NCBI GenBank assembly: GCA_015680685.1
Contig: MNCI01020402.1
Coordinates: 45,255 to 109,254, forward strand
Direction of reading: 5' to 3'
DNA length: 64,000 nt
Source: Gnetum montanum
Lineage: Eukaryota > Streptophyta > Gnetopsida > Gnetales > Gnetaceae
The position numbers were made by a program, and so were the translations under genes. Positions 22,256 through 33,440 of the stretch are shown here, one piece after another. How positions within the stretch are numbered: position 1 is the first letter of the stretch; every line of letters starts with the position of its first letter. The notes under the pieces were generated by a model. That model did not search any database. It saw nothing but the letters and a program-made list of their open reading frames with translations, and was not told where the DNA came from.

Positions 22256-22263
22256 CAGGTCAT

Positions 22264-24289
22264 CATGAACCCCGTAAATACCACCGCTGCAACCGCTCAA
22301 GTCACCGACATTGTGGGCACTATGGCTGTCCAATAGCCCGTGGTCCAACCCACAGCGAGGCCTCATCGGTCCCTTAGGTTGTAAGGGAGGAACCCATCAC
22401 CCCACGTCATAACCCAAGACTAATACAACTTCATATGCGTGAAGATACAAGCCGGTCTAGCCGTGGACCGAACCAAAATAGAAGTCAAGAGGTAGTACGA
22501 GATCTTCTATATGGGAGGACAAGAGTTTATTCCTTCCCCATACGATGTCATCCCTATCATAGAGGCTTAATTTGAGCTAATCACATGACTCCTCCTACAA
22601 AGGAGTCAATCTCGGGATCAGCCTGTAGTAGATCCTCAACTGGAAGAGGAGGATGATTTCGCTGCCCAATCCGAACATGAAGACTCGTATCACACCCTTG
22701 GCCCGCAAGCCCATTTTAACCTCATGTTTCATCCAGGCACAAGGGAAATCATGCCCCTCCAACCCCTTAGGTTCACCCAGGTGCAAGTACCTCCACCGGA
22801 AACATCAACGCTGGTCCATGTTCCTCCTCCGACTGACCCGCAATTCAGCACACTCCCTCTCGCTATCATCCCCGCCACAGTAGCCGGCCCATCCTCGCAA
22901 GCAGCACGCCTGCACAATAACATGGGAGAAACCTTCTCACCTTGAGTGATAGGGATGCCACATGTAATAATAGCATCCACGTCCACTCACTACATCCCCC
23001 ACATCCAAACACACGAAGTCCCCTCGACCGCTGTAACCCTACAGGGAGTTCCTCTACAAAACGTGGTTGGGCAATGGGTGGTGATGGGTGTGCCATCAAA
23101 TCAACCCTCTCACCACAACAAACCACCCCACACGATTCCGCCGGCTAACATTCCCTAAGTACAGACGCAACCACCGCAACAACAACCCCTCCTTTACAAT
23201 GTGTCATCCCTAGTGCCACCCACTATAAACGTGCCACAAGCACAACCGCCGACCGCACAGCTTTTAGCCCTTCAACCTACCATCCAATAGTCCAACCTGT
23301 ACAATGTGCCACACCCCCAAGTTGCCATGTCACCCAGTGCCCAAGACTGGGCGGATGCTAAAAAATTAATGAAGGAATTAACTGACGAGGTCAAACGCCT
23401 CAAAACAGCTGTTGACGGAGAGTTAAAGGTAGTGGACTTTTACCACGATAATTCCATTAGCCCTTCCGTCCTACCTCTAACCTTGCCCAAAGGCATATCA
23501 TTACCAACACTAACTAAATATAATGAGGAAACAGACCCCAATGCACATCCTATAACGTTTAGGTTAGAATGCGCGTTACTCCAGGCATGGCCCCATGCCA
23601 TTTTACGAGTGTTCCCTATGTCTCTCGCAAGGAGAACACTCGATTGGTACCGGGCCTTGCCGAGGAATTCTATATTTTCCTTGGAAGATTTGTTACATCA
23701 GTTCGTGACCAGATTCAAATATAAATTGAAACCTGAGGCAACCTTGGACAGCCATATACAAGTTAAACAAGCATCGCTCGAACCTGTGCAAAGATTTATC
23801 CAGAGGTGGAGCGCCGCTCTCAATGAGCTACATGAGCCAATCTCACAAACATATCTGCTCACAATTCTAAAAGGGGCTGTTAATGACTTCTTCAAATCCA
23901 AATTATACTATCTTAATGCACATAACCTTAACCAAGCCTTTGTGCAAATCAAAAATATAGAAGAGACGGCTCAAAATAGTCATGATCCTGCATACTTAGC
24001 CTTCAAAAACCAACATAGTAAAAAGGACAAAGAGAAGGCTAAGGAAACTATAGCGGCAATAGCGGAAACGCAACAACAAAAAAAGCTGCCAGTAGCCCCT
24101 ACTAACTATACTAGACCTACTCCCGTGACTACACTAGAATCATCATCATCGCAGAACCCAAAACAAAACCGTACGAGAAATTTTGAGAGGAAAGAACCTT
24201 CTCAATATACGCTGTTACCCATGAAGCCATCCCAGCTATTCAATCAACTACTGAAAGCTGGATTAATGAGACATAAATAGCTATCCCCT
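22264..24289 (+). pseudogene. T1 gag
   Basis: The probable start is ATG 22264 (MNPVNTTAATAQV), with a shift to the main frame by about 22390. A proline/glutamine-rich N-terminal region with stops is followed by an intact 324-codon stretch (23306-24280). This carries the retrotransposon gag core: ISLPTLTKYNEETDPNAH, RRTLDWYRALPRNSI, HQFVTRFKYKL, VQRFIQRWSAALNE, then a lysine-rich segment. Stops at 24278-24280 and elsewhere. Gag would form the particle coat around the RNA. The N-terminal part could be a separate ORF1 as in some Ogre elements, but it is in the same frame as the gag core. Confidence 0.85.
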
Positions 24290-24600
24290 ACGGCCATCCA
24301 GAGACATGATCGATTCTGTCAACTCGTTCAGAACCCAAACTTAGCAACGCCGGATGAGCCTCCAGTGCCCAAAGGTTTTAGAATGGATCGCTTTTGCGAC
24401 TATCACCAACGCAACGGGCATGGCACAGATTACTATTTCACACTGAAGTAGGACATACAACGAATGATCGACGAAGGCCAAATCACCTTTGATGAGGCTA
24501 ACCCGGTCCAACCACAGAACCAGGCTATGGGGGTGTATAAAGATCCTTTGAACACCAAAGAGGTGTCATACGTTATCAACATAATCTGCTTTAATGATGA
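24290..24600 (+). pseudogene. T1 gag zinc-knuckle region
   Basis: The same frame continues with PPVPKGFRMDRFCDYHQRNGHGTDYYFTLK-stop-DIQ. The C-x2-H...GH spacing matches the degenerate knuckle of Tat-type gags (C-x2-H-x4-GH-x3-x-C), but the last cysteine is Y here (DYYF). It then reads LINxG-like coding (MIDEGQITFDE). The knuckle would bind RNA; with the last ligand missing it probably would not bind zinc normally. Confidence 0.65.
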
Positions 24601-24654
24601 ACCTGAGACACCCAACGTTAACACCGTCTACCCTGAATATAAACAACAAACACC

Positions 24655-25095
24655 CAACAAGCTATTTGTAGTCCATGTTCCTCCCACTCCATTCGCATCC
24701 ATGCCTCAACCATCATCTGCCTGGCAAAAACCATATGTAGTGCATGTACCTCTCACTGTCACTACCCCGAATCTATCAACCTCCTTACTCAGCCTACCCC
24801 TTTCATAGTCCGAGTACCACCCACAGTTGCAACAGCGGAGGTCCAACCTCCTCCTAGACAAACCCCATACATTGTTAGGACTTCTGCAAGTCCTAATGTC
24901 TACCAAGCCTCCACCTCACATACGCAAGGTAAACCTAGTCCTTATGTCATTAGGGTGTCCAGCCAATCTTTTGCCCAACCACATCTGACTATCCAATCGG
25001 AACCTCACCCAGCTCCATATGTGGTACGAATCCCAAGGCAACCTGAAGCTCCAAGACCAGCTCCACCTCCATGCCATGCACGAGAACGCTTAGCG
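24655..25095 (+). repeat. T1 six-fold PYVVRVP-type protein repeat between gag and protease
   Basis: Six degenerate copies spaced 66-80 bases: LFVVHVPPT (24661), PYVVHVPLT (24731), PFIVRVPPT (24800), PYIVRTSAS (24866), PYVIRVSSQ (24935) and PYVVRIPRQ (25015). The reading frame changes by one between the second and third copy (near 24780). Linkers are proline, serine and glutamine rich. A related LVHVPPP occurs in the gag N-terminal region near 22813. A tandem short linear motif is suggested; the partner is unknown. Confidence 0.75.
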
Positions 25096-26427
25096 GATAA
25101 GCTTACACGTGAACGCTTGGAGAAGGAGCATCAACGGTTAGCTGTAGGGCCACCTAAGCCTACTCCACTTAACGCCGTACCCATGACGCCACCCAATAGT
25201 CAACCAAACATAGGCAATGAGGGTGAACCATCCAAAAAACATGATACGTCTAAAATAATGGCTTCGAGCAAAAACGACGGACCAACAAAGCATGAAATAA
25301 AACTGTTGGGGCCAATGGACCCAGTCACCGCTGATGCAAATGCCCCCAATAGTAGAAACTTGGCAAAGGCTTTAACACAAGTCACACAAGCACTCAAGCA
25401 AAAGAACACTTTGCTAAGCTTGTATGACTTGGTTCTTACATCCCAAACACATCGTGAAGCTTTGGTACGCATGCTAACGTCCATCCCAGTAAGCGAGAAC
25501 TTGCCCCCGAACGAACCATCCATTCATGCGGTAATGTACTCGCCCCAAGGGTCAACTTCCAAACCACTAAGCTTCCACAACGATAACATCAAGGTAGACA
25601 AGAAAATAGGGGAGATAACAACAACCCCCATGTTCATAACAATACGCATAAATTAGTTCATGATACATAGGGTCCATGTAGACGATGGAGCTGCCACAAA
25701 CGTGGTATTGTACCCCATCGTTGAACAACTAGGGTTGACTGAGTTAATCAAACCAAATATAACTACATGTTTAAAATCATTCAACGGGTCACGCGTGATG
25801 GTCAAAGGCATAGTGACCTTAGAATTCATAGTAGGGGACCAATTTCCCACATCTGTCGACTTCGTGGTGGTTGATGAAATGCCAGGATTCAACCTAATAT
25901 TAGGAAGACCCTGGTTGGCCCAACTGAAAGCGGTCTCATCCCCTATACATCAAGAAATTCACCTACCTTATGAAGGTGGTGAAATCATCATACAAGGAGA
26001 AACGACTACACCTATTATTTCATCACACATGGACACGGACCAAGGCTTAGAGGTTGAGCTTGAAGAGCCTGGCCGAAATGACATAAACGAACAACAACCG
26101 GTAGGCATCAATCCTTTAAACACAGAACGTGATCCACCTAAAATAGAAACACCTACGCCTGACATTGTACGTACACCCTCTCAATTAGAGACTGATACAG
26201 AACTCACAGCAAACACCGAAACACAAGAAAATGCTGACACAGGGACCGCTCCATCAGACATCCCTTGGGATGAATTACCATTCAGTGTGATCAGCAAAGG
26301 GGATGCTGAATACAGAATCATACCCGTTGACACATCGCCTAACATTAAAAAGAAAAAAAATCAAAAAATCCCTAAAATAATACCATCTGAACACGTCCAA
26401 AACGATGTTAAACTACAACTCGTCTGA
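24955..26427 (+). pseudogene. T1 protease-containing ORF (gag-pro end)
   Basis: One frame from about 24785, broken by TAG at 25654-25656. The protease part reads RVHVDDGAATNVVLYPIVEQLGL (active-site DDG), SFNGSRVMVKG, FVVVDEMPGFNLILGRPWLAQL and SPIHQEIHLPY, typical of Tat/Ogre proteases. A long acidic tail (MDTDQGLEVELEEPG ... SDIPWDELPFSVI) ends at TGA 26425-26427, just inside the left minisatellite. In Ogre elements the sense intron starts after this point; a clear donor was not found here. Confidence 0.85.
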
Positions 26428-26630
26428 AATGACATTAAACTACAACAAATCAGAAAAAACATTAAACTACATTCCATGTCCAAAACGACATTACAACTAG
26501 ACATGATCAAAAATGGTCGGTCAACCGAGAAACCCACCCATGTTATCTGAAATGTTACTTGTTTACAACTGGGGCCCAAAATGGCCTTAAACTATGCATG
26601 TGGCCCGCAATGGCCTTAAACTAGATTACA
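26405..26630 (+). repeat. T1 left minisatellite (ACATTAAACTAC / GGCCTTAAACTA)
   Basis: Degenerate units: GATGTTAAACTAC, GACATTAAACTAC, ACATTAAACTAC, GACATTACAACTAG, then ATGGCCTTAAACTA twice (26582 and 26611). A matching block lies at 31955-32060 on the far side of the antisense gene and a third at 35670-36005 after integrase. The antisense gene is therefore bracketed by the same minisatellite. Confidence 0.7.
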
Positions 26631-26909
26631 CACTTGTACTTTGTTTTCCTCTTTCGTTTATCATTATGATTTATAATTACATCTGCATCACACTTAAAAC
26701 AAAAAAAAAATATAAAACCAAAATACTTTACATTGCCGTGTCGCGTGTGCAATCAAGCTTAAAATCAACAAAAAATTTTTTATACATGCAATGTTGTACA
26801 ATTATAAGTGTCAACTGTTTCCGTCCATCTCAAAATTTTCAATTTACAATTCCTGTATCAATTTGAGTCAGCATAGTTGTAAAGGAAAAACAAAAAACAA
26901 AACTAAAAA
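26631..26909 (-). other. Region downstream of the antisense gene
   Basis: AT-rich non-coding sequence between the antisense stop codon and the left minisatellite. No exact AATAAA is visible on the minus strand. Small open frames in it have no support. Confidence 0.5.
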
Positions 26910-29900
26910 CTAAGCATCCAGGACGGGAGGATCGTCCCCTTTAGATCCATCGACGTCAGGGGTCCCCGCTCCACTAGGGCCAGCTTCTTGGGCATTGTCA
27001 CCGCCTTCATCCTAAAAATGCAAAAGGAGACAATCAATGTAAGAATAAGAGAATGCCAAAATTTCAAACATTATTCAAAAAATAAATTTCATAATGACAA
27101 AATGCTTACCATAGGAGATCCCCCCAAGCCAAATTCCAGTCGACGAAGGATTTCCTCTTCTGAGACACTAGCCCCATTTGTCTCACCGAGGCCTAGGTCA
27201 ACGTCTACCAAGGCCTTTCCCTTGTCAACAGCTGACCAGGTAGGACATTTTAGAGGAAATTCACCCACAGACACTTCCCCAGAAGCAGTTGTAATCACCC
27301 TTGTAGGCGACTCCATCTCAATAGTTGTGTTTTGGGCAAAAGTATCAAAGGCAAAGCGCAAACCCAAACTCTCCACAAACATTTCTAGTTGCCACTTTTC
27401 AATGGACACTTCTTTTAACGACTTCTTGTAGTGATGTTAGTGATTCTTCTCATCCTGACCCCACTTGCAAACCTTGGTAGCAAAGGCTTTCCAATCTTGA
27501 CATTTGAGGTCCAGGAGATCAATTTGGGCTTTACGCTCCGCCATTCTACGAGTCAGTGATGCATGACGATTTAGTAGATTCCAATATCTGGTATACGTAA
27601 CCTCGGACGTTCGTCAAGAGCGATCACCGCTTAGTTTGGCAGTGACGAATTCGTACTGAGCCTTAAGATCGTCATGTTCAATTAACAATTCGGAGACTTC
27701 CTTTTCTTTTGCTTGGATCTGCAGCCACAACTATTCGACAGAACGCCTACAAGTCCATAGTGACTTGGCGTTGTGTACTAGACCTTCTGCCACCTCATCA
27801 TAAACAGGCCTTGGCACCTGCTCCACCTCTGAGGATAGTAAGGATAAACTCTCTATGCTGATTGTCTTAGAGGGATGCCACCTCAACTTGGTGTCTATGC
27901 ATATGAAAAGATCAAACGTTAGGACAACTAAAATAGGGTGTGACACTCTAAAATGGCAAGCGATTTAAAAACATTATACCTATTTCGGGGTGGACCTCCT
28001 GAATTCGTTTGACAACTTCTTCTGCGATTCCAATTACAAAATCCATCTTACTTGGCATTTCCGTCCAAGTAAATGGCTCATAGGTGCGTGATGAACTAAC
28101 CTCCGTGGTCCTCTCAAGGGGAACCGTCTTCATAGGTACGTCTAAGCACACTGTCCTGGTTTCGCTGCCTTTTTCTGGAAGAAATAAAACATGAAAATAA
28201 AAGACCATACAAATGACAGCTAACGGAGCAATATAAAGTAAAATAAAAAGAAAACATACCATACTCCTTGTCACCTTCTGGGGGATCCCCTAAGTCCAGA
28301 TCTCCCTGAAGAAAGCTGCGGAACATTTGATCGACACCACCCTGGTCATCCAACGGCTCAGTTTCTGTGGTGTCTTCCTTTAACTCCTCTTTTCCTTCTC
28401 CTTGATCCTTCTCCACATTTTCCTCTTCATTATTCTGCTCCGTGTTGATATCCTCCTCCTCAGTAATGGTTTCTAGCGCCTGCTTCCTTACTTCTCAAAT
28501 CAAGCCAAAGACATCAGTGACATGTAAGCGATTGAAGAAAAAATTATGAACAAAACGAAAATAATAAAACAATAAGCTGGTGAAGTCTACATACTAGGCA
28601 TCTTGAATCTTATGCGCTTTACTCATGGCTCATTCACATTTGAAACTTCCCCAGTTGGGCGTTCATGTCTTTTCAGCTTTGATTTGGTCTGGCCAATGGT
28701 TTCTTTGATAACGCGCTCAGCTCTTCTTGCAGTGAGGGGCATATCATCTGGCTCTAATCCCAGACTATCACGAGTATGAATGGAGGTACCCAAAGATCCC
28801 CCGGTTGTAATAGACATGGACTCATCAATGCCCTCAGGAGCATCTTGGGACTTGGCTGTTTCAAATAGGTGGTTGATCCACGGGCAGGATAGTTGACCCC
28901 GATCCCATAGAACAAACTTGTTTTCTGCGCGAACTACCAGAAACTCAGCAAAGTGACGAAGGTAACTGGAAAAGAAGGCAAAGGTGAAGTAGGATTGCGC
29001 CTCGACATTCGAGCGCAATTGCACTATCTCCTTGTGCATGACCGACAACAAAAATTCAGCCCAGTTATAGCGCATTCCAGTTTCCAGGATAGTTCGCATG
29101 ACGCGTACAGCCTCAACCCCAAGACTCCATACCTGAGAAAGGGTTTTGGGAAATACTCGTGCCCTAAATAGGGAATACAGTTCATTTACCTCCTTAACCT
29201 TTGTTTCCCCTACATTGGAAATCCCTTGGCACCCTTGGCCAGGCCCAACCAGTCCTCCAATTCACGCACCGTTTGGAGCTCTTTATGAGCCCTGTCTAAA
29301 ACTATACTTATGCCATATGCTGGTACCCCAAATAAGTTTGAAAAGAATTTAGGAGACAGATGGAAAGCTACCTTGACACCCTTAATCCAGGTGCTATAGT
29401 AGGAGACAGACTCATTAAAAGAATCCACGATCCTAATCATTTCCCCTATTGATACATCAGGACTTAGAGTCGTGAAGAGCTCCATAAGGCTGAAATTGTC
29501 TAAGCAACAAACAATAGATGGCAGGGCATGGTTACACAACCATTTTTGAGCCCTAGTCACCTTCCCGAACTTCATTGATAGGGTTGTCTTGGTTCGCCCA
29601 GTTGTAATAGGATCCCCGCCAGGAGGTACATCAACTGCAAGTGCAATTTGAGATTGTCGTATCAATATAACTCTCGACAGTTAAAACAAGTTAACACATC
29701 TAGGAAATGTTGTCATTTACCATCAGTGGTGGACTTGGATGTGGTACCTGAACCAGATTCATGAGGGAAAACTGGCCCCTGGTCCGACCAATCTTTATCC
29801 AGCCATCCACGAGCTTAGCACATTGCCAATGCTCTAGAGAATCGTTGGTGAAAATAGACGATATCCCCCTTCATTAGAGCTAATACAGCTTTACGAAGGG

Positions 29901-31463
29901 TGGGACCCGCCATAAAGGCCTCTAGAGTGGTATGAGCTAAGGCAAGCCCATCATCCTTGACATATATCCCATTTACATTAACTTTAGGCCTACAAACGAA
30001 TGAATTTCAAAACTGAGGCAAATGCCAAATGCTGAAAAGAAGTAATAGACTTGAACAGTCCTACTTGCCCACCCAGTACACTGTGCCAGGAGGGTTCTGG
30101 AATAGCATGTGTGCACGCATGGCTAAAAATAAGGTGTTGTCGAGATAGTCTTGCCCTCGTGGTAATCGAGCCCACACGTGCGCTAACAGGCGTGTGGACC
30201 TGGGCCCGCGGGAAGAACCATCCTCATTCGTAAGCTGCCCCTCATCGATGTCTTCCATGAAGACAATGACACCCTCTGCGGCTCCTGGCAGCATCGCCTC
30301 AAGCATGTTCCGTGCCACTAGTTTACTTAGATGCGACTAGATAACCACTTCAAAATTGTCCAGTATGAAGGACAGGAATTCACACGCACCTTCTCTGAAC
30401 CAGACCCCATTGTTATCCACAATTAGATCTGGGGTAGGCTCATCAGCATCAATGGGGCCAAACCATGTTAACACCCTAACAAGCTCAACAATGAGGAGAA
30501 AAGGCTTACTACCCTTGCAAGCAATCAGGATGCCACGATAAATCAACCATGCATCAAAACAACGCTAAAAACAAAAGTTTACATCGTAGATTGACACTTA
30601 GAAAAATTTCCTAACTGTTTACGCTCGGCGTATACGCTGCTAAACCTAGCATATATGCTGTCAAAATTTTTTTACGCTTGGCGTATATGCTGCCTAACCC
30701 AGCGTATACACTGAGAACCAACTGTTTACGCTGTCGCCCGAACCTCTTACGCTCAGCGTATACGCTGGAGAAACCTTCAGCGTATATGCCACAGAAGCTA
30801 TCAATGTAAATAGTCTATGCTAGACACCGAATAGAGTTTACGTCGAAAAATAGTTTACACAAAAATAAGTCTACGCTGCACCACGCTTGAAAAGAGTTAA
30901 CTATTCACGCTTAGCGTATACGCTATAAAAACCCTCAGCGTATACGCCATCACAGCGTAGATCATCTACGCTAATAAAACAGAAAGCTCACGCTGACAAA
31001 ACAGAATGTGCATAGAAAACTTATTACGCTGTATAGCCTTCAGCGTATATGCTGATACAATCGTCTGGGCTTCCTGCAAGAAAAAGGGATTATGCTATGC
31101 ACTGAAACTAGATTACGCTATGACAGTCTATGCTAACCCGACTTTACGCTGTGAATTTATACTCAACGTATACACCGACATCTCTACACTAAACTTTACG
31201 CTCGGTGTATACGCCGACGTCTCTACGCTAAAGTTTATGCTCGGCGTATACGCCGAAACCCTCTACGAGACTGTCTATGCTACGAAGCACGCACAAGCAT
31301 AAATAACTAATAGAGGCAAGATCAGAGCCTACCTGTATGATGATCCAGGCCATGATGGAATCCTTGGTCAGGGCAGGCAATGCAGCATGGCTTCGCTCTC
31401 CTCTGCGAAGGTCAAGTCAGGACCCTTCCTCCCCTGGCCTTCCACTTCTTTGCCTTTGCCCAT
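26910..31463 (-). pseudogene. Antisense eight-exon gene inside T1, about 1085 codons, unknown function
   Basis: Exons (minus): 31463-31333, 30564-30065, 29989-29721, 29634-28595, 28493-28260, 28174-27980, 27894-27110, 27011-26910. Introns are 768, 75, 86, 101, 85, 85 and 98 bp; donors GTAGGC, GTAGGA, GTAAAT, GTATGT, GTATGT, GTATAA, GTAAGC; all acceptors AG. Junction phases 0, 2, 1, 1, 1, 1, 0 all agree, and coding stops at each predicted edge. The protein starts MGKGKEVEGQGRKGP. It has CFDAWLIYRGILIACKG and VWFREGACEFL (exon 2), DWSDQGPVFPHESGSG (exon 3), a large exon 4 with FGVPAYGI and LDRAHKELQTV, acidic exon 5, coiled-coil exon 7 (WNLLNRHASLTRRMAERKAQ) and acidic exon 8 (ends DDPPVLDA). 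Decay: one-base shifts in exon 1 and near 29228, and stops in exons 2, 3, 4 and 7. I recognise no family. Tat elements are known to carry extra and antisense ORFs. Confidence 0.82.
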
Positions 31464-31680
31464 CTTGGCATCTTCTACGCTGAGATTAACAGTTTATGCT
31501 GAAGATTGGAGCTCTTTACGCCGACGCTAGAATGTCTACGCTCTGTGCCTACGCTGGGGTTTCATCTTTGGCGTCTATGCTTAGGGTTTGGGTTATACGT
31601 TCACGATCAGGTTTACGCTTACGCTAGGGTTTGATAGTTTACGCTTACGCTAGGAAGCTTACGCTGAAAAGTTTACGCTC
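30615..31680 (+). repeat. T1 interior array of TTTACGCT / GCGTATACGCT motifs
   Basis: Dense copies (GTTTACGCTCGGCGTATACGC at 30618-30638 and many more) fill intron 1 of the antisense gene and its 5' UTR, but thin out across exon 1 (31333-31463). The orientation is the same as in the leader at 21600-22255 relative to the retroelement RNA. Peptides read from it are repeat artefacts. Confidence 0.85.
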
Positions 31681-31760
31681 AGTCGCTTACGCTCACAATG
31701 CAAATAACAACAAATGATGCCCCCCCTTTTATATAGCGCTCCGCCTTTGCTGCCACCGCC
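31681..31760 (-). promoter_or_regulatory. Promoter of the antisense gene
   Basis: On the minus strand CTATATAAAAG (31726-31736) is followed by a G-run, and the ATG lies 263 bases further at 31463. The same 11-mer is the TATA box of the T1 LTR (20967-20977). The transcribed leader (about 31700-31464) carries AGCGTAAGC/AGCGTAAAC motifs, the complement of TTTACGCT. Transcription is inferred, not shown. Confidence 0.6.
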
Positions 31761-31929
31761 GCTTACGCCGTCGCCTCCCGGTTTGCTGTTTTTTCCTCTT
31801 CTTTTTCGCTTTCTTATTTTTTTTTGTTGAAATTCACCCAAAAAATGATAAAAAACTATATATTTCTAAAATGAAACAAAATTACTACATCCCGATTCCC
31901 CTGTGAACCCCATTCTAGGCGTTTACGCC

Positions 31930-32187
31930 GAACATTCCAGCGTAAACTACTGGCCACGGCCCGGTATGGCCTTAAACTACCACTTGCGGATTACATTTGG
32001 CCCGGTAAGGCGTTAAACTGCCACCCATGGCCCGGTACAGCCTTAAACTTCCACGTGTCCCGATGTGATGATAATCCACCATCATGCATGTATACATAAT
32101 CTAAAATTACCAAAGAACATAGAACGATACCCATTAGCTCATTCAGCTCTCTGTTTATTGGCAGGAGCAGGCCTGATGGATTGCTAG
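31930..32187 (+). other. T1 right minisatellite and candidate sense splice acceptor
   Basis: GGCCTTAAACTACCAC, GGCGTTAAACTGCCAC and CAGCCTTAAACTTCCAC (31955-32055) mirror the left block. The RT frame is open from 32188. A pyrimidine-rich acceptor CTCTCTGTTTATTGGCAG ends at 32164, and a weaker TTGCTAG ends at 32187 exactly where the frame opens. By analogy with Ogre elements this would be the 3' end of a sense-strand intron spanning the whole antisense gene. Confidence 0.5.
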
Positions 32188-33440
32188 CATTTAACTGCAC
32201 CATTAATCATTGATGAACCATACAGTAAAATTACAAGAGATATTAACATAAACCTCATCCACTTAAGTTCATCAACGGACGACACAGTCATCACCTCAAC
32301 ACAGCAAACAATAGACAACTACAAAGGTATGACAAAATCCCTTGACATAGAAGCTGAAAATATCATTGAAGACCCGTTGACTGAAACCCCCATCACCATG
32401 CCCGATGGGGAAATCAAGATATTAAAATTAAGCACATTACTAAAACCGCAACTAGCCAAAAACATTGAAGATGTGCTTAGGGATAATATGAAAGCATTCG
32501 CTTGGTCTTACATGGACATGCCCGGACTAGATCCCCGAATTGTCCATCATAACATTATCCTTGATCCGAAACTAAGACCGGTAAAACAAAAGGTACAAAA
32601 GGTTAAACCCGAAGTGGCATTGGCAGTTCGCAATGAGATCACCAAACTTTATCAGGCTGGTTTCATTCGAGCTATTGATTATGCCGAGTGGGTATCCAAC
32701 ATGGTCATTTTCCCAAAGAAGAACGGAAGCATTCACTTATGCATTGACTTTCGGGATTTAAATGTTGCAACCATAAAAGATGATTTTCCTCTACCCAGCA
32801 TCGATCAACTTGTTGACTTGACCGCTGGGCACGCACTATTATCTTTTATGGACGGCTTCTCGGGATACAATCAAATACGCATCAACTCGGAGCATTAGCT
32901 TCGAACAACCTTTATGATACCATGGGGAATCTTTTGTTACACAATGATGCCCTTCGGTCTCAAGAACATTGGGGCCACGTATCAAAGAGCGATGACATTC
33001 ATCTTTAGCGATTACATGTTACACTCGCTCAAGAACTATGTAGACAACATTGTGGTTAAGTCAAAAACATCAGAGCAACATATACAAGACCTTGACCTGG
33101 TATTAAAACGTTGTTTAAAGTATGAATTGAGACTCAACCCAAAAAAATCTGTCTTCGGCGTGAAGATAGGAAAAATGCTTGGATTTATAGCCTCAGAAGC
33201 AGGGATACAAGTAGACCCAGATAAGGTTAAGGCCATAACAAACCTAAAACCACCAGGCAACCTTACCGAACTTCGAGGTCTACAAGGTAGATTACAATTT
33301 ATCAGGCGCTTCGTAGAAAAACTGACAGAAAAACTAAAATCTATGAACCACCTGTTATGCAAAAATGTCCATTTTGAATGGACTCCACAGTTTCAAGAAG
33401 CATTCAATAACATTAAAACGACACTTGCCCGATTACCCAC
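32188..33440 (+). pseudogene. T1 reverse transcriptase
   Basis: Open from 32188 with a TAG at 32896 only. Motifs: MPGLDPRIVHHNI, VKPEVALAVRNEITKLYQAG, AEWVSNMVIFPKKNGSIHL, CIDFRDLNVATIKDDFPLPS, LLSFMDGFSGYNQIRI, then TTFMIPWGIFCYTMMPFGLKN and LKNYVDNIVVKSK (33028-33066). The catalytic YVDD box is YVDN, so one metal-binding aspartate is lost. Continues LRLNPKKSVFGV, GFIASEAGIQVDPDKVKAI and LRGLQGRLQFIRRF. A Tat-branch RT. Confidence 0.92.

Noticed and set aside
29162-29188. A 26-bp GT-AG intron in exon 4 of the antisense gene (GTAAATGAAC...CTATTTAG)
   Set aside because: Far below plant intron size; the reading continues through it in frame, and a one-base shift near 29228 explains the break better.
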